Part shown: positions 34,930-44,442 of the stretch, piece by piece | Layout: every line of letters starts with the position of its first letter | How positions within the stretch are numbered: the stretch's first letter is position 1 | NCBI GenBank assembly: GCA_022822445.1 | Contig: JAJEBR010000024.1 | Location: 62,001 to 126,000 of the forward strand | Length of the DNA: 64,000 bases | Origin: Gemmatimonadota bacterium | GTDB lineage: Bacteria > Gemmatimonadota > Gemmatimonadetes > Longimicrobiales > Gaopeijiaceae | Direction: 5' to 3' | The notes under the pieces: model-generated | Database searches by the model: none | What the model was told of the DNA's origin: nothing | What the model saw: the letters and a program-made list of their open reading frames with translations, nothing else | Made by a program: the position numbers and the translations under genes

Positions 34930-37452
34930 TTATCCCGGACCCGGCTCCAGGATCGCGTCGATGCGGACCCGCACGTCCGAGAGGTGCGCCTCGCTCACAC
35001 GGTGGGACATCCCCCGGTTCAGCCGCCGCACTACATCGTCCCGGAGGGTGCGCAACTGTTCGCGCACCAGCGGGCGGATGTCGGAAGTGGTCACGCTTTG
35101 CCCGGCGGGCTGGAAGGGGCTGGGCGCCGCCGGCTGGTCCGCCATCAGCGACCCCATGCGCTCCAGGTACGCCCGCTGGAGGGCGCGCCGGTAGGGGCCG
35201 ACCTCGCTGACGCGCGCGAGATCCTCCCAGACCGCGGCGCGCACGTCGTCCAGAAACTCCGCCAGGGGGTAGGCGTCCTCCGGCTCGGTGACCTCCAGCT
35301 CCGCCAGCGCCGACATGCGGCTGGTCGAGAGCAGCTGGTTCAGGACGGAACGCTGCAGGTTCGAAATGTTCGCCACGCTGGCCCCGGTTGGACCGATCAA
35401 CTTCAGGATCTCGGGATCGTTCAGCCATGTCGGCGCCGTGAAGGCCTCCCTCGCGAGCCAGGCCATCGCCCGCTTCTGCTCGCTGCGCGGCACGCCGTCG
35501 AATACCGCCCCGTCCTGGTCGGCGGTCTTGAGGTCGACGTGCACGCCCCCGACGATCGTCACCACGTGGCGCACGTAACGCGACCACTGGCTGACCGCCT
35601 CCCCGTAGATCTCGGCCAGGTCGGAGTAGTCCTCGCCGGGCCGGGTCGTCCACTCCACCAGGTTGGGCACGATGCGGCGCAGATTCGCCATCCCGTACTG
35701 GTTGGCGCGCACCATGTCGTCGCCCATGTCCTCGGTCTGCGAGCGCGGGTCCGAGACGCCGAGCCCGCCCTGCGGCAGGTACTTGTACATGCGGTCGTGC
35801 GCCTTCTCCACGATCCAGCGATTGAGGGTGGGGATCTCGTCTTCGGGAGTCTCCGCGTCGGGCAGCACCCGGTATCCCCAGTTGACCGAGTAGTGGTCGT
35901 AGACTCCGATCCGCCGCAGGAAGTCCTTCGGCTCGAGCCCGTCCTCGGGCTGCGCGATGTAGTTCTGGCGCGCGTAGTCCATGATGGTCGGCGCAACCCC
36001 CATCCTGCTCGCGAAGCTACGGGAACGCAGCGAGTCCACCGGGTACGACGAACTCGCCACCATGTTGTGCGGCAGACCGATCGCGTGCCCGATCTCGTGG
36101 GTGATGACCTGCTCCATCGCCTCTTCCATCAACTCGTCGGTCAGCGGCAGCTGCCGGGCATCCGGGTTGGCGGCGCCGGTCTGCACCATCATCCAGTTCC
36201 GGTAGGAACGCATGTGGTTGTGGTACCAGACGATGTCCGACTCGATGATCTCGCCGGTGCGTGGATCCGAGGTGCTCGGCCCCTGCGCGTTGCGGACCTC
36301 GCTCGCCGACCAGCGCGCGACCGAGTAGCGCACGTCCTCGGGGTCCCAGTCGGGGTCCTCCTCCTTCGACGGGGCCTCGAGCGCGATGATCGCGTTGCTG
36401 AAGCCCGCGGTCTCGAAGGCGGCCTGCCAGTTCTCGATCCCGCGCCTGACCGCGTCCACGTAGCGCTCGGGGGTCGCCGGGTCCACGTAGTAGGTGATGG
36501 GCTTGACGGGGTCGACAACCTCGCCGCGCGCGTACGCCTCGGGGTCGGAAGGTTCCAGGCGCCAGCGGCGGATGAAGGTCTCGGTGGCGGCTTTCTGCTC
36601 GTCGAGGCCGTAGTTGATGCGGCTGACGCTGAAGTAGCCGACCCGGGGGTCGGAGTAGCGCGGGCGCATCGGCTCGGCGGGCAGGAGCACCAGCGACTGG
36701 TTCATCTCCAGCGTCACGGTGTTGGCCCGCTCGTCGGTGGGCGGGGACGAAGCGTCGTAGGTGAGGGTGTGGCGGACGTTCACGTTCAGCGGGTAGCTGC
36801 GCACGCGGCTGATGAAGCTGCGGTTCGCGTCGAGCCGGCGGACACCGTAGGTGCGCCGCTGCGCCGGGCTGAGCCCCGAGATGTGCGGGGTGTCGCCCCC
36901 GAAGAAGTCGGTGACGTCGATCACGAAGCTGGCGGAGTCCGCGCCACGCGCCTCGATGTCCCAGGCTGCGAGGATCGGTGCGAAGTAGTTCGCCTCCACC
37001 GAAGCCGCGATGGCCAGGGTGTCGTCCGCCACGGCCACCCCGGAGTGCTTGCGCAGCAGGATCTGGTCCCCGCGCCGCTCGAAGCGGATCATCTGGCGGT
37101 TGGCGGCCACCCCGGCGGGCGCGAATCCGCCCAGCCCGTCCATCTTCCCGGCGATGCGGCTGATCAGCAGCATGTCGCGGCCCAGAAGCGAGTCGGGGAT
37201 CTCGAAGAAGTACTCTTCGTCCCTGTGGTGGACGGTGAAGACCCCGTCGTCGGACTCGGCCCCCTCGATGAAGTCGGCGTAGCTGGTTTCCTCCTCGTCG
37301 CTATTCCCGTCCGGGCGTGCGCGTTCGCCGGGGCCCGCGGCACCTCCTGCCGGGGCACCGGGAGCGGCCGGGGCGTTGTTGGCCGCGCGCCCGCCGCAGG
37401 CCGCGATCAGCGCGATGAAGAGCAGGGCGATGCATGTGCGCAGGTCGTTCAT
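34930..37452 (-). CDS. Zinc-dependent lipoprotein metalloprotease (DUF5117/DUF4953 type)
   Basis: A large metalloprotease of 840 residues, probably anchored to the outer membrane. The lipobox is LIAAC near residue 19. Residues about 55-420 are a beta-rich DUF5117/DUF5118-like part (RDEEYFFEIPDSLLGRDML, SPAQRRTYGVRRLDANRSF). The catalytic site is ITHEIGHAIGLPHN (HExxHxxGxxH) with a downstream TIMDYARQNYI Met-turn. The C-terminal 250 residues are helical. The family is common in Bacteroidota and Gemmatimonadota; its substrates are unknown. It is divergent from the cupin gene and lies between the two redoxin arrays. Confidence 0.9.
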   Translation of the reverse strand: MNDLRTCIALLFIALIAACGGRAANNAPAAPGAPAGGAAGPGERARPDGNSDEEETSYADFIEGAESDDGVFTVHHRDEEYFFEIPDSLLGRDMLLISRIAGKMDGLGGFAPAGVAANRQMIRFERRGDQILLRKHSGVAVADDTLAIAASVEANYFAPILAAWDIEARGADSASFVIDVTDFFGGDTPHISGLSPAQRRTYGVRRLDANRSFISRVRSYPLNVNVRHTLTYDASSPPTDERANTVTLEMNQSLVLLPAEPMRPRYSDPRVGYFSVSRINYGLDEQKAATETFIRRWRLEPSDPEAYARGEVVDPVKPITYYVDPATPERYVDAVRRGIENWQAAFETAGFSNAIIALEAPSKEEDPDWDPEDVRYSVARWSASEVRNAQGPSTSDPRTGEIIESDIVWYHNHMRSYRNWMMVQTGAANPDARQLPLTDELMEEAMEQVITHEIGHAIGLPHNMVASSSYPVDSLRSRSFASRMGVAPTIMDYARQNYIAQPEDGLEPKDFLRRIGVYDHYSVNWGYRVLPDAETPEDEIPTLNRWIVEKAHDRMYKYLPQGGLGVSDPRSQTEDMGDDMVRANQYGMANLRRIVPNLVEWTTRPGEDYSDLAEIYGEAVSQWSRYVRHVVTIVGGVHVDLKTADQDGAVFDGVPRSEQKRAMAWLAREAFTAPTWLNDPEILKLIGPTGASVANISNLQRSVLNQLLSTSRMSALAELEVTEPEDAYPLAEFLDDVRAAVWEDLARVSEVGPYRRALQRAYLERMGSLMADQPAAPSPFQPAGQSVTTSDIRPLVREQLRTLRDDVVRRLNRGMSHRVSEAHLSDVRVRIDAILEPGPG

Positions 37453-37586
37453 TCGTTCTCGTCCTCGGGTTGCCGGTCTGGTGCGGGTCGTCGGGATGTC
37501 CCCAGTTTGGTTCAAGATGGAGCGGGGGTGCCCGTGACGAAACCCCGGTCCGCCCATCCTGGAATCCGTCACGAAGGAGCCTGGAA

Positions 37587-38120
37587 ATGCGTAGACTGCT
37601 GATAATCGGCCTCGCCGCCGCCCTGTTTTCGAGCGGGTGGGTCATCGGCGCCACGACCGCCCAGGACCCCCCGGCCACCTACATGTCCGCCGCCGACATC
37701 CTGGCCACGATCGACAACGCCCCGGCCGGTCGGGTGAGCGACCAGCAGATCCGGCACATCGACGCGGGAGGACACAACGTGGGCGTCGGTGTCGTGCAGC
37801 GGCCGCCCAGCACGACCCTCGGCGCGATCCAGCACCACAATCAGACCGAGGTGTACTACGTGGTCTCGGGGCGGGGGACGCTGGTGACGGGCGGCGAGCT
37901 CACGAACGGCCGGGCTCTTCCCGCCGACGGAGCGACGGTGCGCACCCTGACCGGGCCGAGCTCGGTGGGCGGGATCGAGGGGGGCGAGAGCCGCGAAATC
38001 GGGCCGGGCGACATGCTGATCATCCCCGCGAATTCTCCGCACGGATTCAGCGAAATCACCGAGACGATCACATACATCGTCGTGCGCGTGGACCCCGAGC
38101 AACTGGTCGAGTTGAAGTAG
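37587..38120 (+). CDS. Secreted cupin-domain protein
   Basis: A small exported cupin. The signal peptide covers residues 1-26 (LLIIGLAAALFSSGWVIGA). The barrel shows IQHHNQTEVYYVVSGRGTLV (metal-binding His-His-x5-Glu type motif) and the second motif PGDMLIIPANSPHGFSE. It probably binds a metal and a small molecule; no enzymatic activity can be assigned. GAAGGAG lies before ATG 37587. It is the only plus-strand gene between SulP and the hypothetical gene at 43.9 kb. Confidence 0.85.
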   Translation: MRRLLIIGLAAALFSSGWVIGATTAQDPPATYMSAADILATIDNAPAGRVSDQQIRHIDAGGHNVGVGVVQRPPSTTLGAIQHHNQTEVYYVVSGRGTLVTGGELTNGRALPADGATVRTLTGPSSVGGIEGGESREIGPGDMLIIPANSPHGFSEITETITYIVVRVDPEQLVELK

Positions 38121-38165
38121 AAGGCGGTTTCCGGCCGTGGTCGCGCGAGCCGGGCACCCTTGCCG

Positions 38166-39470
38166 CTACCCGTTGCTATCGCGTTCCTCGGTCTCGGCGT
38201 CCGGGTTCGCAGATGCCGGGGCCGCCCGGGTCATCGGAGCCGGCCCGGCCGGGCCCTCGTACTGCCGCATGCGCAGGTCCATGAGCATCCTGTCCACCGT
38301 TGCGATCAGGTTGCCGCCCCGCGTGTTCCTGACGTTTCGGATCACGCCCTCCTCGTCAATGACGTAGATCGCGGGCCAACCCGTCACACCCCATTCGGTC
38401 GCGATGGGCCCGCTCGTCGACACCTCCGCGTGACCGTCCCACCAGGTGCGGTACGCCGGCGCCTTCCCACTGGCCTTCGCTTCGCGGATCGTCTCGACGT
38501 CGCCGTCGCTGTTCACTCCCAGGAGCACGAGCGGGTCGTCCTCGTACTGCTCCAGAATGAAGTGATGGTACGGGTACTCGCCTATGCACGGCCCGCACCA
38601 CTCCCCGGAGAAGACCAGGACGACGATGTTGCCCCGGTAATCCTCAAGCGCGAACTCGACACCCTCGGTATCCTTCCCGACGATGTTGGGGGCCACGCGC
38701 CCGGGGGTGAAGCTCTCCACCCTGAGCAGCGCCTCTCCGATCGCATCGGCGGCGTCGGGGTGGCGCGTCTTCAGCTCCTCGAAGTAGTCGACGATGCGCG
38801 CGTGCTGCTCATCGCTGACCAGGCCGCCCTGCAACCGATTGGCGAAGAGGGAGAAGTGAGTACGGGATTCGCGTGCGAAGTCGCTTGCCGCTTCCGGGAT
38901 CTCGACTGCAGCTGCGAGGGCGCCCAAAAGTCCATCCACCTGGGCGTCGGAGAACGGCTTGCCGCCGGAGTTGAACCAATCCCGGTAGGTGTAGTTCACG
39001 AGCACGGATGACATCGGAGGCGGATTCGTTGAGGGCACCGCGTACCTGTCGATGTGTATCGCCACGTTGTCCGTGATCGCCTCGGCGTGGTCCGGATGGC
39101 GCTCCCCGAGTCCCACAAGGTAGGCGTAGACCCGATCCGTCTGTTCTTCGGTGGCCGTGGGGACCGCGAGCCGGCGGAAGAAGTTCCACAGGTGGACGTT
39201 GGCTTCGCGCTCGATGTCGGCGAGGGTCTCGTCCGCCGTCATCGCCTCGTCGAGCGCGGCAATCAGCGCGTCGAAGCGTTCGTCGTCGAGGGGCTCGCCG
39301 CCGGTGTCGTAGTCGCCGAGCGGCGGGAACCACGTCTGTGTCGCCGCAGCGGGCAGGTCGATCGGGGAGCCGGGGCGCGAGTCGCCCGCCCCTGATCCGC
39401 TGAGCGAGATGACGAGCCCGAGGGCGAATGAAACGATGATTGCGCCGGCAATCGCCAGTGGTTTGCGCAT
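38166..39470 (-). CDS. Membrane-anchored TlpA-like thioredoxin with duplicated helical module (copy 4)
   Basis: A 434-residue paralogue with anchor MRKPLAIAGAIIVSFALGLV, WFPPLGDYD, two helical modules (PLDDERFDALI... and PFSDAQVDGLL...), and a TlpA domain with WCGPCIGEYPY; Ile replaces the Arg found after the CxxC in the other copies. The loop after TWWDGH is shorter, lacking the SQPDAD stretch. The ATG at 39470 has CAGGAG upstream. It lies 17 bases after copy 5, so the two are co-transcribed. Confidence 0.82.
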   Translation of the reverse strand: MRKPLAIAGAIIVSFALGLVISLSGSGAGDSRPGSPIDLPAAATQTWFPPLGDYDTGGEPLDDERFDALIAALDEAMTADETLADIEREANVHLWNFFRRLAVPTATEEQTDRVYAYLVGLGERHPDHAEAITDNVAIHIDRYAVPSTNPPPMSSVLVNYTYRDWFNSGGKPFSDAQVDGLLGALAAAVEIPEAASDFARESRTHFSLFANRLQGGLVSDEQHARIVDYFEELKTRHPDAADAIGEALLRVESFTPGRVAPNIVGKDTEGVEFALEDYRGNIVVLVFSGEWCGPCIGEYPYHHFILEQYEDDPLVLLGVNSDGDVETIREAKASGKAPAYRTWWDGHAEVSTSGPIATEWGVTGWPAIYVIDEEGVIRNVRNTRGGNLIATVDRMLMDLRMRQYEGPAGPAPMTRAAPASANPDAETEERDSNG

Positions 39471-39487
39471 TGGTTGCACTCCTGACA

Positions 39488-40780
39488 CTAGTCGTTGGTG
39501 TCGCTGTCGGTCTCCGTCTCGGCTTCGGCGGCCGCCGAAGCGGCCTGTTCCGCCTCGAACCTGGCTCGGCGAATGTCGATCAGCATGTCGTCGAGCGTGG
39601 CGAGCAGCTCGCCGCCGCGCGGATTGACATGGCGGATCACCCCCTCCTGGTCGAGAACGTAGATCGATGGCCAGCCGAACACCTCCCAGGCGGTGGCGAT
39701 CGGCCCTTCCGTTGCCGTGATCTCGGCGTCCGGCTGGCTGTGGCCGTCCCACCAGGTGCGGTAATCGGGCGCTTCGCCCCGTGCCTTCGACGCCAGGATC
39801 ACCTCGGGGTCGGCGTCGCTGTTGATGCCCAGAAACACGACCGGGTCGTCCCTGTACTGCTCCATGGCGAACCGGTGGTACGGGTATTCGCCGCGGCAGG
39901 GTCCGCACCACTCCCCCGAGAAGACCAGAACCACGACGTTGCCCCGGTACTCCTCCAGCGAGAACTCGACCCCGTCGAGGTCCTTCCCGACGATGCTCTG
40001 GGCCACGCGGCCCGGGAGCAGGTACTCGATGTAGCGGTGCCGCTCATCGATCACCTCGGCCAGCTCCGGATGTTCGGCCTTGAAGGCATCGAAGTGGGCA
40101 AGGATCCGCTCGGTCTGCCCGTCGCTGATCCGTCCAAACTGCAAGCGCTGGGCGAAGCCCCTGAGGATGGTCTCGGCCTCCCGCTCGAAGTCGTTTACCG
40201 TTTCCGGGAGCTCCAGCATGGCGTCCAGACCGGCCAGCATTCGATCGACGTGCGCGTCTTCGAAGATGCCGTCCTCCGGATACAGGCCGTCGGGGTAGGC
40301 GGCGGACCGGACGGAGGGCGTGAAGGAAGGGACCACCGGATAGGCCGGGGCGTAGACGCCGAGCATCGAGACTTGCCTCTGGATCAGGCTCTCGTGTTCC
40401 GGATACTGCTCGGCGAGCCCCGTCAGGTAGTCGGACGCCCTCTGCGTCTGCTCTTCCGAGAGTTCCGGAATCGCGATCCGGCGGAAGAATCCCTGCACGT
40501 TCGGTTCGATGCTGCGTTCGATGTCCGCCAGGGACTCCTCGGCGGTCATCGCCTCGTCGAGCCTCGCCATGAGCCCGTCGAATCGTTCGTCGTCCAGCGG
40601 CTCGCCTTCGTTCTCGAATTCCTGGACGGGCGGGTACCACGTCTTCAGGGCCGTTGCGGGGATGCTGATACTCCCCTCCGCGTCGACCGCCGGTCCGGGA
40701 CCGTCCACGGCTCGCGACACCACAAACCCGCCGGCAAAGGTCACGATTAGCGCCGCTCCCGCGGCAATGGGCTTTTGCAT
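39488..40780 (-). CDS. Membrane-anchored TlpA-like thioredoxin with duplicated helical module (copy 5)
   Basis: A 430-residue paralogue with anchor helix, WYPPVQEFE in place of WFPP, a first module (PLDDERFDGLMARLDEAM) and a second module with an altered start. The TlpA domain has WCGPCRGEYPY and the cis-proline loop GWPSIYVL. An in-frame ATG 18 codons further upstream exists, but I chose 40780 because it lines up with the other copies and GGGAGG precedes it. A 182-bp gap separates it from copy 6 and may contain its own promoter. Confidence 0.82.
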   Translation of the reverse strand: MQKPIAAGAALIVTFAGGFVVSRAVDGPGPAVDAEGSISIPATALKTWYPPVQEFENEGEPLDDERFDGLMARLDEAMTAEESLADIERSIEPNVQGFFRRIAIPELSEEQTQRASDYLTGLAEQYPEHESLIQRQVSMLGVYAPAYPVVPSFTPSVRSAAYPDGLYPEDGIFEDAHVDRMLAGLDAMLELPETVNDFEREAETILRGFAQRLQFGRISDGQTERILAHFDAFKAEHPELAEVIDERHRYIEYLLPGRVAQSIVGKDLDGVEFSLEEYRGNVVVLVFSGEWCGPCRGEYPYHRFAMEQYRDDPVVFLGINSDADPEVILASKARGEAPDYRTWWDGHSQPDAEITATEGPIATAWEVFGWPSIYVLDQEGVIRHVNPRGGELLATLDDMLIDIRRARFEAEQAASAAAEAETETDSDTND

Positions 40781-40962
40781 CTGGAGGCCCTCCCTGAGAA
40801 GGCGGACGTTTTCCGCATCCTGGGGGTGCATGTTGTGCTCGCTTGTGGCGCCGCTGCTCGATTCATGGCGCGCCAATTGAACATGGCGCGACAGCAGGGG
40901 ATTCGCCAGCGAAAACGGTTCCGCGGGCCGGGCAGCGTCCTTCGTTCGTCGAGGAGCCCGTC

Positions 40963-41808
40963 CTAATCCGTCGTCCGCTGCTCTTCCAGCAGCTCCGCCA
41001 CCGCATCGATCATCCTGTCCTTGCGCTTGCCCACGAAGCGGACGACGCCGTCCGCGTCCAGGATGAAGGTGCTCGGCCAGGCCCAGACGTCCCACGCCTT
41101 CGAGATGGGTCCGCGGGTGGAGCCGTCCCACCACACGCGGTAGGGCGGCGCATCCCCACTGGCCTTCGCCTTCCTGATCGTCTCGATGTCGCGGTCGCTG
41201 TTGACGCCGAGGAGGACGACCGGGTCGTCCTGGTACGTCTCCATGAGCTCGTGCTGGTAGGGGTACTCGCCGCGGCAGGGCCCGCACCACTCGCCGGAGA
41301 AGACCAGCACGACGATGTTGCCGCGGTAGTCCTCGAGTTCGAACTCGACGCCCTCGGTGTCCGTGCCGACGATGTTCTGCGCGACCGCGCCCGGGGTGAG
41401 GGTCAGCAGGCCCTTCTCCCGGTCGATCATCTCTGCTGACCCGGGGCGCTCGCTTTTCCATTCGTCGAGGTACGCGGAAACGGTCGCGATCTGCTTTTCC
41501 GTCACCTGTCCCCGCCCGAGCGCCCAGCGCAGGCCGCGCATGTAGCGGGTGGCCTCGCTCTCGGCGAGCGGTTCGGCGCCGGGGGCATGCAGCAGCGATT
41601 CGAGCCGCGTGACCAGCTGTTCCACCTGGGCGTCTTCGAGTGGAGCCCCCCTGGGATGTCCAGCGACGATGTCGCGGAACTCGGCGCTCGCCGTGGGTGA
41701 CCCAACCCCATCGAGAAGCTGGGAAACGTCGAAGCCGCAGGCGGCCACGGCGCATATGGAGAGGATGGAGAGGAACGAGAGCCACTGCGGGAGCATCCGC
41801 TTGTTCAT
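40963..41808 (-). CDS. TlpA-like thioredoxin lipoprotein with single helical module (copy 6)
   Basis: A shorter member (281 residues). It has a lipobox (AVAACGF) instead of an uncleaved anchor, only one helical module (APLEDAQVEQLVTRLES...), then a TlpA domain with WCGPCRGEYPYQ. The module resembles those of the other five, so it could represent the ancestral form before duplication, or a reduced form. The ATG at 41808 is favoured by the signal sequence; 41829 is an alternative. It follows the gamma-glutamyltransferase gene by 103 bases. Confidence 0.82.
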   Translation of the reverse strand: MNKRMLPQWLSFLSILSICAVAACGFDVSQLLDGVGSPTASAEFRDIVAGHPRGAPLEDAQVEQLVTRLESLLHAPGAEPLAESEATRYMRGLRWALGRGQVTEKQIATVSAYLDEWKSERPGSAEMIDREKGLLTLTPGAVAQNIVGTDTEGVEFELEDYRGNIVVLVFSGEWCGPCRGEYPYQHELMETYQDDPVVLLGVNSDRDIETIRKAKASGDAPPYRVWWDGSTRGPISKAWDVWAWPSTFILDADGVVRFVGKRKDRMIDAVAELLEEQRTTD

Positions 41809-41911
41809 CTTGATCGGCCTTTGCGTCAATGGGGTACTGGCATCACCCGTCCAACAGATCTGACGAGAATGGGGCCCGGAAGGTTTTCCGGCGAAGTCCG
41901 GCGGGTCGCCC

Positions 41912-43720
41912 TCACCACGCGATCCCGTAGGCCTCGCGCCGCGGATCCGAGGCGGCGGCGAGCGTGCCGTCGCGGTCGCGGAGGATCATCTGCGCTCCGC
42001 CGAAGGTTGCCGTCCATCCATGTATTACGTCCACATCGTGTCCGAGCTTCACGAGTTCGCCGAGGACGGACGCCGGGAAGCGGTCCTCGAAGGCGACCCG
42101 CAGCCCGTTGTAGCTGCGAAAACGGGGCGCTTCAATGGCGGCTTGGGGCGTCATGCCGAAGTGCACGAGGTTGTTGACGATTTGCAGCAGGCTCTGGGGC
42201 TGGCTGTCCCCCCCGGGCGTACCAAGTGTGAAGGCGAAGCCCCCGTCGGCGTTCAGCGCCATCATCGGGGTCAGCGTGTGATAGGGCCGCTTCCCGGGTG
42301 CGACGATATTCGGATGACCCGGTTCCAGGTTGAAGAGGGCGCCCCGGTTATGTAGCACGACACCCGTTTCGGGCTCCAGCAGACCGGAGCCGAAGCCCGC
42401 GAAGAGGCTCTGAATCCAGCTGACGGCGTTCCCCCAACGGTCCACTGCGGTGAGGTAGACGGTGTCGCCGGTGTCGTCGGGAGGGTCACCGGCAGTGGCG
42501 TCGGAAACGCGCGTCGGGACCCCGGGCGTCCGGACAACGGCGGAAGCGGACGACCACACCCCGGATTCCCGTGACTCGGCGGCGGCATCCGGATCCACCA
42601 TCGCCGCCCGCCGGGCCAGGTACGCGGGGTCGAGCAGGGCGTCGAGGGGGATGTAGGTGAATTCCGGGTCCGCCGCCCACTGGTCGCGGTCCGCGAAGGC
42701 GAGCTTCTTCATCTCGATGAGGGTGTGGAGGTAGGCCGCGCTCCCCGCTCCCATCGCCTTCAGGTCGAAGGCCCGGGCCATCTCGAAGAGCTGCAGCTGC
42801 GCGATTCCCTGGGTGTTGGGCGGGAGCACGAGCATCGTGTAGCCCTCGTAACCGCCGCGGAGCGGTTCCACCCAGGTGGTGGTGTGCGCGGCCAGGTCGG
42901 GGGCGCGCAGGTAGCCGCCCTCGGCCTCGAGGAAGGCGGCCAGGCGGTCGGCCACGGCGCCCTGGTAGAAGCCGGACTTGCCATCGCGGGCGATCCGCTC
43001 GAGGGTGGCAGCGAGCGCCGGGTTGCGGAGCAGGCTGCCGGTGGGTGGGGGCTCGCCGCCGGGCAGGTACAGGGCGCGGGCATGCTCGTTCAGGGCGCCG
43101 GCGGAGGCTGCGATGTCGCTGGCGAGCCGGGTGGAGACCGGGAAGCCGTCGCGCGCGTATCGGATCGCGGGGCTGAGCAGCTCCTCGCGCGGCAGGGTGC
43201 CGAAGCGGTCGTGGGCGTCCACCCAGGCTGCGACGGCCCCGGGCACCGACACCGAAAGGGGGCCGTTGCCGGGCATGCGGTCGATTTCGCGCTCCGCGAA
43301 GAGCTCGGGGGTGGCCAGCGCCCCGGCCCGCCCGCTGCCGTTCATCGCGTGGACCTGGCCGGTGGCGGCGTCGTAGTAGAGGGCGAAGGCGTCTCCTCCG
43401 ACGCCGTTCATGTGCGGGCGCACGACGGCGAGCACCCCGGCCATGGCGATCGCCGCATCCATCGCGTTGCCCCCCCGTCGCAGCACCTCGTGCCCCGCGG
43501 CGGCCGCGAGCGGGTGGCCGGCGGAGACCGCGCCCGAGACCCCGCGCACCTCCGGGCGGTTGGTCGGGGGGAAGACGGTGCCGGCTGATCCTGCCGCGTC
43601 GTCAGCCGAGCGGGCCGAATCGGCGGGCGTCCCGCAGGCGGCGACGGGAATGAGCAGCAGGGCGGACAGCATCGCGGCCGTGGCGGGACAGGGATTCGGT
43701 GGTCCTTGGGGGAAGTGCAT
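41912..43720 (-). CDS. ggt: Gamma-glutamyltransferase (lipoprotein)
   Basis: A periplasmic Ntn-hydrolase that transfers or hydrolyses gamma-glutamyl groups, for example from glutathione. It carries a lipobox (IPVAACGT), GHPLAAAAGHEVLRRGGNAMDAAIA, the processing site before Thr in GDTVYLTAVDRWGNAVS (the nucleophile), PYHTLTPMM and LGTPGGDSQPQ. Its 602 residues are normal. The final 80 residues form the small subunit end with FGGAQMI. It lies directly upstream of copy 6 on the same strand, so the redoxins and this enzyme may be co-expressed and both act on periplasmic thiols; the latter is inference. Confidence 0.93.
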   Translation of the reverse strand: MHFPQGPPNPCPATAAMLSALLLIPVAACGTPADSARSADDAAGSAGTVFPPTNRPEVRGVSGAVSAGHPLAAAAGHEVLRRGGNAMDAAIAMAGVLAVVRPHMNGVGGDAFALYYDAATGQVHAMNGSGRAGALATPELFAEREIDRMPGNGPLSVSVPGAVAAWVDAHDRFGTLPREELLSPAIRYARDGFPVSTRLASDIAASAGALNEHARALYLPGGEPPPTGSLLRNPALAATLERIARDGKSGFYQGAVADRLAAFLEAEGGYLRAPDLAAHTTTWVEPLRGGYEGYTMLVLPPNTQGIAQLQLFEMARAFDLKAMGAGSAAYLHTLIEMKKLAFADRDQWAADPEFTYIPLDALLDPAYLARRAAMVDPDAAAESRESGVWSSASAVVRTPGVPTRVSDATAGDPPDDTGDTVYLTAVDRWGNAVSWIQSLFAGFGSGLLEPETGVVLHNRGALFNLEPGHPNIVAPGKRPYHTLTPMMALNADGGFAFTLGTPGGDSQPQSLLQIVNNLVHFGMTPQAAIEAPRFRSYNGLRVAFEDRFPASVLGELVKLGHDVDVIHGWTATFGGAQMILRDRDGTLAAASDPRREAYGIAW

Positions 43721-43947
43721 TCTCGTGTTCCTGGTGCGGTTCGTGGCTGTCGATCCTCCGCTTGTCCGCCGCTGCCGCATGGTCCCGCCGGCTACCCGGG
43801 AAACCCGGGGGAACACGGCGGCAGCGCCGGGTTATCACCCATACATGCGGACGGGTGCGCGGGGCAAGCGCCGGGCGTTCCTGCCCGAGTGAACCGATAA
43901 CGAAGGTGAAGGAAGCTTTGATGGTTGGTTACCGAAAGGAGCCTACG

Positions 43948-44442
43948 ATGCTGATTGCGTTTGGCGGAAGCATGATGGGCAGCACCGAGCAGGTGCACAC
44001 GCTGGCACGGCTGATCGGCGCCGAAGCGGGCTCCCTCGACGAGTACGTGCCGCCGCCGGCGGATCCCACCCGTCTGACGATGGACGTCATTACCGGTGAG
44101 ACATCGGACCGGGAGGAGGTCGTCGTCTACCGGTACAGCATGCCGCTCTCCCGGCTGGCCTTCTACAACGGGCCCGTGACCTTCCGCAGGTTCCGGGTGA
44201 CGGCCGAGGGTCCGCAGCTGGTGTCCGAAGAAGAGCGCTCGCACGACGAGATCACGCGGCTGCGCCACCGGGGAAGCGCGCGCGCCCGGGCCCGGATCGC
44301 CGACCAGTACGGTGACGACTGGCACCGCGAAGTCACGAGGATCGTGGCCGCCGAGGACGAGGGCGCGTGTCCGCTGTGCCAGGACGGCGACGCAGAGCCG
44401 AGGACCACCGTCTCGCCCCGCCGAGGGCGGCGGACGCGGTGA
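43948..44442 (+). CDS. Hypothetical protein with a C-terminal CPLC motif
   Basis: I do not recognise this soluble protein of 164 residues. It starts MLIAFGGSMMGSTEQVHTL; the middle is beta-rich (VVVYRYSMPLSRLAFYNG) and the C-terminus has CPLCQDG. ATG 43948 is preceded by AAAGGAG at good spacing; ATG 43921 with GAAGG is a second choice. Its last 110 bases overlap the convergent VanZ gene antisense, so the stop may be further in than the true functional end. No neighbours suggest a role. Confidence 0.55.
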   Translation: MLIAFGGSMMGSTEQVHTLARLIGAEAGSLDEYVPPPADPTRLTMDVITGETSDREEVVVYRYSMPLSRLAFYNGPVTFRRFRVTAEGPQLVSEEERSHDEITRLRHRGSARARARIADQYGDDWHREVTRIVAAEDEGACPLCQDGDAEPRTTVSPRRGRRTR

